A program made the position numbers and the translations under genes. The notes under the pieces are model-generated. The model saw nothing but the letters and a program-made list of their open reading frames with translations. It was not told where the DNA came from and did no database searches. A stretch of 64,000 nt of DNA, from positions 10,658-74,657 of the forward strand of contig DATKQY010000083.1 of NCBI GenBank assembly GCA_035532475.1, given 5' to 3'. Source of the stretch: DATKQY01 sp035532475. GTDB lineage: Bacteria > Actinomycetota > Acidimicrobiia > Acidimicrobiales > Bog-793. Shown piece by piece: positions 57,649-64,000 of this stretch. Position 1 is the stretch's first letter, and each line of letters begins with the position of its first letter.

Positions 57649-59346
57649 GTGGCCACCGAGGTCGACGCTCTCGCCGAAACGTTCCTCGCCGCGGTGTGCG
57701 CGCAGGACCCGGTGTGGGCCTCGCTTCTCGGGCTGCCGGGCGGCGACGATCGACTCGCCGACCTGAGCGCCTCAGCCGAACGCGAGACGGGGCGGCGCTA
57801 CGAGCACGTCGCCGCCAGGGCCGACGACCTCGCCACCCGGCTCGTCGCGGAAGGAGGGAGGCTCGACGAGGACGAGACCGAGACGCTCGACTTCGTCCGG
57901 CACGCCGCCTCCAACCTCGCCGCCGGCGCGAGCGTCCCGCTCGCCGAGTTCACGATCACCGACTTCCACGCGGCGCCCCTGGCCGGCCTCCTCACGTTGC
58001 TGCCGCAGCTGCCACTGGACAGCGCGGACCGCGCCGACGGCTACCTCGCGCGCCTGGCGGCGTTGCCGCGGTTTCTCGAGCAGGCAACCGAGCGGCACCT
58101 GGACGGGATCGCGGCGGGCCGCCTGCCGGTGGCCAGCCTGGCCCGTTCGGCCATCGAACAGCTCGACGATGTGATCGCCGACCGATCCCTGAACGGGCTG
58201 CGCCGACCGGCGGACGCCCGGGCGAGCGACGACTTCGTCGACGAGGAGGACCGGATCATCGACCAGTCGGTGCTCCCGGCCCTCGGCCGCTACCGATGCC
58301 AGCTTGCGGAGCAGATCCTTCCGCACGGCCGAGACGACGGGCATCCCGGCCTCTGCTGGCTGCCAGACGGCGCCGTGATGTATGAACGGCTCACGCGCCT
58401 GCACACCTCGACCGACCGATCCGCGGACGAGCTGCACACGACCGGACTGGCGCTCGTCGAGCAGCTCGACGCCGAGTACGCCACGATCGGCTCTCGGCTC
58501 TGGGGCACGAGCGACGTCGCCGAGATCCGCCGCCAGCTGCGCGATGACCTCGAGCTTCGCTATACGAGCGGCGAAGAGATCCTTGCCGAGGCCGCTGCAG
58601 CGGTGCGGCGCGCCGAGCACGAGGCGCCCCGCTGGTTCGCGTCGGTCCCCGAGGCGCCCTGCGCCGTGGAAGCCGTCCCAGCAGCGCTCGCTCATGGATC
58701 GCCTCCCGCGTACTACCTCCCGGGTGCCGTCGATGGCTCGCGGAACGGCGCGTTCTTCGTCAACACCTCGCAGCCCGGAGCGCGTTACCGTTACCTCGCC
58801 GACGCCATTGCCTTCCACGAGGCCGTACCGGGCCATCACCTCCAGCTCACCGTCGCCCAGGATCAGACGGCCCTCCCCTTGGCACGGCGCGTCGTCCACG
58901 ACACTGCGGCTGCCGAGGGCTGGGGACTGTACGCCGAGCGGCTCGCCGACGAGATGGGGCTCTACAGCGGCGACCTGACGCGCCTCGGCATGCTGAGCAC
59001 GGACTCGTGGCGGGCTGCGCGACTCGTGGTCGACACCGGGCTCCACGCGCTCGGATGGTCTCGTCAGACCGCCGTGGACTGGATGCGGGACCACACGCCG
59101 ATCGCCCTCCTCGAGATCGAGAGCGAGGTCGACCGCTACATTGCGTTCCCGGCGCAGGCGCTCTCCTACATGGTCGGGCGGCTCGAGCTCGAGTCGTGCC
59201 GGCTCGGCGCGTCGAGGCGCCTCGGGTCGCGCTTCGATCTGCGGGCCTTCCACGACCTCGTCCTCCGAATCGGCCCGGTTCCGCTGCCGGTCCTCTCGGC
59301 GGCCGTCGATCGTTGGGCGAGATCGCCCGCTGCCGGCTCGGCGTAG
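57649..59346 (+). CDS. DUF885 family metallopeptidase-like protein
   Basis: A 565-residue soluble protein of the DUF885 family. The zinc motif HEAVPGHHLQ (about residue 390) and the downstream EGWGLYAERLADEMG supply the expected ligands and catalytic glutamate. AFFVNTSQPGARYRYLADAIA and SYMVGRLELESCRLGA are further conserved blocks. The helical N-terminal half forms the usual cap. Family members are carboxypeptidase- or oligopeptidase-like, and a few act on dipeptides, but substrate is not deducible. No signal peptide, hence cytoplasmic. It stands alone, divergent from the decayed sigma/YCII pair. Confidence 0.9.
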   Translation: MATEVDALAETFLAAVCAQDPVWASLLGLPGGDDRLADLSASAERETGRRYEHVAARADDLATRLVAEGGRLDEDETETLDFVRHAASNLAAGASVPLAEFTITDFHAAPLAGLLTLLPQLPLDSADRADGYLARLAALPRFLEQATERHLDGIAAGRLPVASLARSAIEQLDDVIADRSLNGLRRPADARASDDFVDEEDRIIDQSVLPALGRYRCQLAEQILPHGRDDGHPGLCWLPDGAVMYERLTRLHTSTDRSADELHTTGLALVEQLDAEYATIGSRLWGTSDVAEIRRQLRDDLELRYTSGEEILAEAAAAVRRAEHEAPRWFASVPEAPCAVEAVPAALAHGSPPAYYLPGAVDGSRNGAFFVNTSQPGARYRYLADAIAFHEAVPGHHLQLTVAQDQTALPLARRVVHDTAAAEGWGLYAERLADEMGLYSGDLTRLGMLSTDSWRAARLVVDTGLHALGWSRQTAVDWMRDHTPIALLEIESEVDRYIAFPAQALSYMVGRLELESCRLGASRRLGSRFDLRAFHDLVLRIGPVPLPVLSAAVDRWARSPAAGSA

Positions 59347-59606
59347 GAGCCACCCGGAGGGCTGCCGACCGACAGCTCGGTACTTTGGCACCGAGCTGGT
59401 CACGGCAACTGGACACGGCGATCGCCGCGTCAAGGTGACAACCGGCACGACGGCTCCCGTCGGCCGCCCGGGCGACGTCAGCACCCCTCGCGAGTCGACG
59501 TGGGAACGCCAATGGGCCCTCGACGGATCTCACGCGCGACGTGTAACGATGTGCTGGCCGTAGTCTTCTCGACCTCGATGAGGCCGACCGGCGTGAGGAG
59601 GAGACG

Positions 59607-60026
59607 ATGTTGAAAGGCTTCAAGAACTTCCTGATGCAAGGCCAACTGGTTGTCATCGCCGTCGGCTTGGTAGTTGCTCTGGCCTTCAGCACGCTGATCA
59701 AGGCCTTCACCGACAGCGTCATCACCCCACTCGTCAATGCCGCCGGCGGTGGCGGGTCTGCCGGGAAGGGACTCGGTTGGACACTCAACGGGCAACGAAT
59801 CGATCTGGGTGCGTTCGTCTCGGCGATCATCTACTTCATCGTCTTCATGGCCGTCATCTACTTCGCGATCGTGGTCCCGTACCGTGCGTACATGAGGAGG
59901 CGGGGTACGGCGGTCTTCGCTGAACCGGCGCCAACGAAGACGTGCCCGAACTGCCTGTCCGCCGACATTCCGGTGGCTGCCTCGAAGTGCAAGTACTGCG
60001 CGAGCGAGCTCGTTGTCAGCACCTAG
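59607..60026 (+). CDS. mscL: Large-conductance mechanosensitive channel MscL with zinc-ribbon tail
   Basis: A 139-residue channel protein. MLKGFKNFLMQGQLVVIAVGL is the amphipathic N helix and start of TM1 (quoted from FKNFLMQGQLVVIAVGL). ALAFSTLIKAFTDSVITPLV and the second helix ISAIIYFIVFMAVIYFAIV-like stretch follow. After a short cytoplasmic linker the usual C-terminal helix is replaced by a treble-clef or rubredoxin-like zinc ribbon: CPNC and CKYC pairs about 17 residues apart. MscL opens on membrane tension to release solutes under hypo-osmotic shock. GAGGAGGAGACG directly precedes the ATG. The zinc ribbon may be a metal or redox modulator (inference). Confidence 0.92.
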   Translation: MLKGFKNFLMQGQLVVIAVGLVVALAFSTLIKAFTDSVITPLVNAAGGGGSAGKGLGWTLNGQRIDLGAFVSAIIYFIVFMAVIYFAIVVPYRAYMRRRGTAVFAEPAPTKTCPNCLSADIPVAASKCKYCASELVVST

Positions 60027-60458
60027 CGACCGCCTGCGGATCGTAGGTGCTCCACCTGGCGGCGCCGCCTAGCCGGAATGGTTGCGCGAGCCGCTGAAGT
60101 CGGGCATCGAAGCGCGGAGCCGAGAGCGCACGACCATCGGCGACGTCCCGCCAAGCCGCTCTTGGACGGCTCGGCTGCGGATCGACGATCCGCGCCTCGG
60201 CTCGGGCACCAAGAACGGCAGCACGCGGCTCGGGTGCCCTCACGTCGGTTCCCAGCGCGCGCCGGTCGGCGGACCGGATCCTGTCCTCGGTCCTTGCGGC
60301 GCGATCAGGAAGTTGCGACCAACAACTGGCGCCCAAAGACACTCCGGTTCATGCAAGCACCGGAGAGGCTCGCCAAGCCCTCGCGAACCGCTTGAACGCG
60401 TCACCCCTCGCAGGGTCGCTGCATTGACACTTCGACTTTGCACTGTAGAGTACTTGGC
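60027..60458. other. Gene-free region upstream of a leaderless membrane-protein gene
   Basis: About 430 bases with no supported gene; open frames on both strands are Arg-rich shadows. The right-hand end contains a clear promoter, annotated separately. Confidence 0.45.
60424..60451 (+). promoter_or_regulatory. Promoter TTGACA-16-TAGAGT of a leaderless gene
   Basis: A perfect -35 box TTGACA and a TAGAGT -10 are 16 bases apart, and the -10 ends seven bases before ATG 60459. This is the best-formed example of the leaderless arrangement seen throughout the window. Confidence 0.65.
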
Positions 60459-61340
60459 ATGACATTCGGCGGGCACCATCTCGAACCCGGTCAGGCCCGA
60501 CAATGGATCGGCGAGGTCGAATACCTCCAGCGGCGCACCCGAATCGCCCGACAGGGCTTTTGGCTGGCGCTGATCGTCCTCGGGATCGTCATCCTCGTCT
60601 CGACGCCGCTCTACTTCCAGCCCTCTCAACAGAGAGTGCTCGGGCTGCCCGCGACGGTGGTGTTCAAGCCGCGCCCCGCCTCGATGCCGCTTCCCCCGGC
60701 CGAGGCCGGGAAGGCCGCGAGCGAGATCGACGGCCGGCGGTACGAGACCCCGACGTGCGTGGCGACCCACGGCGTCGTCTACACACCCTGCAACGGCGTA
60801 TTTCAGCGCAGCAGCGCCGACTACTTCCCAGGCGGGACGTCCACGTGGAGTCCGAGCGCGATCGCGCTCTACTGGCTCATCGCGCTCCCGATCGCCTACC
60901 TCCTGATCGGCTGGTCGTACCGGCGCAGGCGAGCGAAGCGTGGCGTGGCGACCTCACCGGTGGCCTTCGTCCTCGCCGGGCTCGCGCTCCTCGCGCTCCT
61001 CGTCATCACCTCCCCGAGTATCACGCACCTCCTCCGCCTGCCGGCCCAGGTCGCGTGGCTCGGCTTTCCGGGCGACCTCAACATCCGTGGCCTCACACCG
61101 CTTCTCACCGTCGGTGCAGGGCTGTTCGTGCTCAGTTACAGCGAGCGCAGTCGCGCGCTCGCGCTCTTCGCCGGCGCGTTCTTCGCGCTGGCGTTGCTCG
61201 TCAGTCTCTACGATCTCGAGAACCTCGCCGTGCGGCTTGGGATGGACGTCGGGCCGGAGGTCGGAGTGTTCGTTCTCGGCGCGTTCACTGCGCTCGGTGG
61301 TCTGGGCTTCGGCCTTGCACACCGACGCACCAGTCGATGA
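60459..61340 (+). CDS. Multi-pass membrane protein of unknown function
   Basis: A 293-residue protein with about six hydrophobic segments. A short cytoplasmic start (HHLEPGQARQWIGEVEYLQR) precedes the first helix. A 100-residue extracytoplasmic loop with two Cys (RYETPTCVATHGVVYTPCNG) lies between helices one and two. The C-terminal helices (ALALFAGAFFALALLVSLYD; VGVFVLGAFTALGGLGFGLA) resemble a small-molecule or signal-related membrane family, but I cannot name it. It overlaps by four bases a winged-helix regulator gene, and such pairs often form a regulator with its membrane target. Leaderless start as above. Confidence 0.7.
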   Translation: MTFGGHHLEPGQARQWIGEVEYLQRRTRIARQGFWLALIVLGIVILVSTPLYFQPSQQRVLGLPATVVFKPRPASMPLPPAEAGKAASEIDGRRYETPTCVATHGVVYTPCNGVFQRSSADYFPGGTSTWSPSAIALYWLIALPIAYLLIGWSYRRRRAKRGVATSPVAFVLAGLALLALLVITSPSITHLLRLPAQVAWLGFPGDLNIRGLTPLLTVGAGLFVLSYSERSRALALFAGAFFALALLVSLYDLENLAVRLGMDVGPEVGVFVLGAFTALGGLGFGLAHRRTSR

Positions 61341-61705
61341 GCCATCCGACCGAGGCACTCGACGAGATCGTCCACCAGCGGACCCGACTCGGAATCCTGG
61401 CGGTGCTCGCCGAGGCCGGCCGGATCCAGTTCGGGTTCCTGAGGGACGCGCTGAATCTGACTGACGGCAACTTGTCGCGGCACCTGACGATCCTCGAGGA
61501 CGCGGGTTTCGTCGAAATTGAGAAGGGCTACGAGGGGAAACGCCCCCGGACATGGCTGAGAATCACCAAGCCGGGTCGCCGCGCCCTCGGAGCCGAGCTC
61601 GCCGCGTTGAAGACGCTCGTCGGCCGTCTCGAAAGACCGGTGGCGCCTGAGGTCTCTTCCGACGAGCGATCCGACCGCGACGGCGCTCCCGAGATAGCGC
61701 AATAG
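61337..61705 (+). CDS. Winged-helix transcriptional regulator (HTH_27/PF13601-type)
   Basis: A 122-residue single-domain regulator. RTRLGILAVLAEAGRIQFGF, then LRDALNLTDGNLSRHLTILE as the recognition helix region, and FVEIEKGYEGKRPRTWLRIT forming the wing. ITKPGRRALGAELAAL is the closing helix. This type of MarR/ArsR-like protein commonly pairs with a membrane protein encoded just upstream, as here with a four-base ATGA overlap. It may repress the shared promoter. The C-terminal 25 residues are an acidic, probably disordered tail. Confidence 0.88.
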   Translation: MSHPTEALDEIVHQRTRLGILAVLAEAGRIQFGFLRDALNLTDGNLSRHLTILEDAGFVEIEKGYEGKRPRTWLRITKPGRRALGAELAALKTLVGRLERPVAPEVSSDERSDRDGAPEIAQ

Positions 61706-61987
61706 CGAACAATCGAGCTCGGGCTTCGTGCAGTGGCCCGCTGCGTGGAACAGACTCCGCAACTGCTCCCGCGACTGGTCCAAGGGGGGTCTCGGTCGCT
61801 AGGAAGGCGATCGACCAGGGATCTCGCCGGTGGTCTGGGACATGCAGAACGCGCATGACGCCTGCGGTGACACGAAGCAGCTACGTCTGGGATCCTGATC
61901 CCCGACCGGACGAAGGTCTGTACGTGCGAAGTGGCCAATGACGCATCGTCGCACCACTCGCAGTCGCTGTTCTGGTCGGCGACGGCC

Positions 61988-62941
61988 CTAACGACCGAGC
62001 AGGTGGACCGTCGTGATGCTGGCGAGTGGTCCGCTCGACATCCCGCCGAGCAGGTAGGCCGTTCGGCCGACAGTCGCCACAGCAGCGTCGGTCATCGGCC
62101 CGGGGAGGCGGCCGACGACCGAGACGGCACCCTTCGCCGGGTTGAAGGAGAGCATCTGCCTGCTTGCTCCCGACGGCGTCGAGCCCCCGAAGACGTACAG
62201 GCGTCCGCCCATCTCGCTCCCCATGGCGTGGGCGAGTGGTGCGGGGAGGTGGCCCACAATCCGGGCGCTCCCGGTGCGCAGGTTCACCTGCTGGACGTCG
62301 CCGGTGAACTCGCCGTTGTACTCGCCGCCGGCGAGGAGCCCACCGAAGACGTAGACGGAGGTGCCAAGCGAGGCGACGGCCGGGTAGCGGACCGGCTGTG
62401 GAAGGTGGGCGATGACGTGGAACGTCGTCCCGTTCGACGTCGTCCAGACGTCGGACTGAGGACCGACGCCGTTGAAGCCGCCGAGCAGTGCCGTCAGCCT
62501 GCCGACGGTGACCGCCGTGGTGTCGGCACGCACCCCGGGCATGTAGCCGACGATCGAGGCGGTATGCCTCGCGGGATCGAACGCCTGGACGGTGTTGCGC
62601 ACGGTCAGCGAGGCGCCGCCGAAGACGAGGATCCGACCCCCGACGAGGGCGGCGGCCGCCCCGTGGGTCGGAAGCGCCAGGGTGCCGGCGAGTGCCGTCC
62701 TGCCGGTGCGCGGGTCGAGGCTGTAGACGGCGGTGATCGAGCCACCGGAGCTGTCGTGTCCGCCGAGGACGAAGATCCTGCCGCCACTGGCAACGGCGAC
62801 GGTGCGGTACACCGGCGCCGGGAGCCGCCACGGGGTGAGCGTCGCCCGGAGAGGCCCCGAGGCTGCGGCGCCGCTCGCCGCAGTCCCGGTGACCAGGGCG
62901 GCCGCCACCGCCAGAGCTGCCACGGCGCGCAAAGGTGCCAT
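61988..62941 (-). CDS. Exported Kelch-repeat protein
   Basis: A 317-residue protein with a signal peptide (AVAALAVAAALVTGTAASGA) and about six Kelch repeats, each recognisable by a GG doublet after hydrophobic strands: FVLGGHDSSGG, LVFGGASL, ALLGGFNGVG, YVFGGLLAGG, YVFGGSTPSG and YLLGGMSSGP. They would close a six-bladed propeller. Such exported Kelch proteins often bind carbohydrates or serve as sensors; no catalytic residues are seen. GGAGGAGGT seven bases before the ATG sets the start. Transcribed with the neighbouring propeller-type gene in the same direction; the intervening 60 bases hold no feature. Confidence 0.88.
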   Translation of the reverse strand: MAPLRAVAALAVAAALVTGTAASGAAASGPLRATLTPWRLPAPVYRTVAVASGGRIFVLGGHDSSGGSITAVYSLDPRTGRTALAGTLALPTHGAAAALVGGRILVFGGASLTVRNTVQAFDPARHTASIVGYMPGVRADTTAVTVGRLTALLGGFNGVGPQSDVWTTSNGTTFHVIAHLPQPVRYPAVASLGTSVYVFGGLLAGGEYNGEFTGDVQQVNLRTGSARIVGHLPAPLAHAMGSEMGGRLYVFGGSTPSGASRQMLSFNPAKGAVSVVGRLPGPMTDAAVATVGRTAYLLGGMSSGPLASITTVHLLGR

Positions 62942-63002
62942 TACCACCTCCTCCTGTCTACCAGCAGCACCGGGTGGCCAGACCCTCGGCAGGACGAACG
63001 AC

Positions 63003-63983
63003 TCAGACCCGGTAGGCGACCGTCGCGTAGTCGGGGCCCGAGCCGGCCCCCTCGCTGATCCCGTTCACGAACACCGTGCGCCCACTCGGGCTCACCACCA
63101 CCGACCGCGCGGTGTCGTCGCCGTTCGCCGGGCCGTTGTAGCGGCTGGTCCAGAGCCGTGCACCGGTGGCGGCGCTGTAGGCGACCGTCGCGTAGTCCTC
63201 GCCCGAGATGACCCCCCTGGCTGTCCCGGCCACGAACACCTTCGCCCCGTCTCGGCTCACCACCACGGTCGGGGGCGGGGTAGATCCACCACCGACACCG
63301 ATGAAGGCGCCGTCGCTTCGGAGCCACAGCTGGGCCCCGGTGCCAGCGTGGTAGGCGACCGTGGCACTGGTCCCCGTGACGAACACCTTGGCCCCGTCTC
63401 GGCTCGCCACCACGGACCCGGCGAAGCTGGGGCGAGCGCCGGGGCCCTTGTAGCGGCGGACCCACAGCTGCGTGCCGGAGGCGGCACTGTAGGCGACCGT
63501 GGCGTACTCGGGACCGGAGTTGACGCTGGCGCTGGTCCCGGTCACGAACACCCTGGACCCGTTGGGGCTCAGCGCGACAGAAGAAGCCTCGTCGTCGCTG
63601 TTGCCCGGCCCGTTGTAGCGCTTGACCCACAGCTGCGCGCCGGTGGCAGCGTTGTAGGCGACCGTCGCGTAGTCGGGACGCGAGGCCGGCCCGGCGCTGT
63701 GCCCGGTTACGAACACTCTGGTCCCGTTGGGGCTCAGCGCGACGGAAGAAGCGTTGTCGTCGCCGTTCGCCGGGCCGTTGTAGCGCTTGACCCACAGCTG
63801 CGCGCCGGTGGCAGCGTTGTAGGCGACCGTCGCGTAATCTTCCCGCCCCAAAGTGGCGCCCTGACTCCTCCAACGCAATAGCGAACTTCGAGTTCGAGGT
63901 CGCGTTGCCCTACTTGCGGGGCGAGAAGCCTCACCGACGGTCCACCACCCAGCGTGACACAGAAGGTAGTATCTAAGTGTCAT
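63003..63983 (-). CDS. Beta-propeller repeat protein, 5' end apparently truncated
   Basis: A 326-residue frame containing five to six blades, each of about 55 residues, with the pattern DYATVAYNAATGAQLWVKRY, then an Asn-Gly-Pro turn and SVALSPNGTRVFVTG. This resembles exported PQQ-like/SBBP repeat proteins. The repeats begin abruptly about 47 residues in. The preceding stretch (MTLRYYLLCHAGWWTVGEAS) has no homology feel and no proper signal peptide. The ancestral 5' end has probably been lost or rearranged near 63845, so the start shown may not be functional. It lies upstream of the Kelch gene on the same strand. Confidence 0.6.
   Translation of the reverse strand: MTLRYYLLCHAGWWTVGEASRPASRATRPRTRSSLLRWRSQGATLGREDYATVAYNAATGAQLWVKRYNGPANGDDNASSVALSPNGTRVFVTGHSAGPASRPDYATVAYNAATGAQLWVKRYNGPGNSDDEASSVALSPNGSRVFVTGTSASVNSGPEYATVAYSAASGTQLWVRRYKGPGARPSFAGSVVASRDGAKVFVTGTSATVAYHAGTGAQLWLRSDGAFIGVGGGSTPPPTVVVSRDGAKVFVAGTARGVISGEDYATVAYSAATGARLWTSRYNGPANGDDTARSVVVSPSGRTVFVNGISEGAGSGPDYATVAYRV
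63610..63836 (-). repeat. Near-identical 165-bp tandem units (two blades of the propeller)
   Basis: 62 bases are identical between 63610-63671 and 63775-63836, offset exactly 165 bases (55 codons). Neighbouring units are similar but diverged, so this pair is a recent duplication of a blade. Confidence 0.8.
63955..63982. promoter_or_regulatory. Candidate operator (TGACAC...GTGTCA) and promoter at the window edge
   Basis: A perfect 6-bp inverted repeat with 16-base spacing surrounds a TAGTATCTA stretch that could be a -10 for a rightward gene starting at ATG 63982. It resembles an autoregulator operator, but the gene itself lies outside. Confidence 0.3.
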
Positions 63984-64000
63984 GGTCGAGGGTCGACGGG
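63982..64000 (+). CDS. Possible start of a rightward gene (runs off window)
   Basis: ATG followed by five sense codons (MVEGRR) reaches the end of the window. It is proposed only because a -10-like TATCTA lies six bases upstream, matching the leaderless pattern, and an inverted repeat surrounds it. No product can be inferred. Confidence 0.25.

Overview
The window is a chromosomal segment of very GC-rich DNA from an actinobacterium. Supporting signs are a WhiB-type Fe-S regulator, many GTG starts, short operons with 4-nt start/stop overlaps, DHA2-type MFS and LivFGHJM transporters, and a recurring leaderless gene start (a -10 hexamer 6-7 nt before ATG or GTG). A type IV pilus locus without outer-membrane parts fits a single-membrane cell. 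Acidimicrobiia or a relative is a reasonable guess, but the sequence alone does not settle the genus. No rRNA, tRNA, CRISPR array or phage was seen.

0-14.4 kb: the end of an alpha/beta hydrolase, a DUF985 cupin, a Tat-exported molybdopterin oxidoreductase with its cytochrome b, WhiB and a NADAR enzyme. Then comes an IclR regulator, a complete branched-chain-type ABC importer (livJHMGF) behind a long structured leader, and a converging hydrolase plus luciferase-like oxidoreductase pair. A phospholipase D-like protein, a small conserved protein and a histidine phosphatase follow.

14.4-20.2 kb: an OmpR-type two-component system, a decayed IS630 transposase and an MFS drug-type exporter.

20.4-28.5 kb: a surface-glycan region. 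It holds a YfhO-like membrane protein, a GT2 glycan synthase fused to a degenerate EAL domain, and a divergent membrane-anchored GH18 with two chitin-binding modules. The synthase and hydrolase share one intergenic region containing an inverted repeat.

28.9-44.6 kb: a type IV pilus locus: pilT, major pilin, prepilin peptidase (opposite strand), pilB with MshEN-like domains, a second pilT with an N-terminal MshEN-like domain, pilC, a pilM-pilN fusion, pilO, and three very large minor pilins. With the EAL fusion and a GGDEF cyclase at 54 kb, this suggests (inference) that c-di-GMP couples glycan synthesis and pilus activity.

45-64 kb: mostly small housekeeping and stress genes (SRPBCC proteins, DoxX-like, UspA, TetR with a double operator, aspartate racemase family, DUF2277, DUF885 peptidase, MscL with a zinc ribbon, Kelch and beta-propeller proteins). 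Decayed loci sit among them: a frameshifted ATPase and an ECF sigma/YCII pair carrying several stops and frameshifts.
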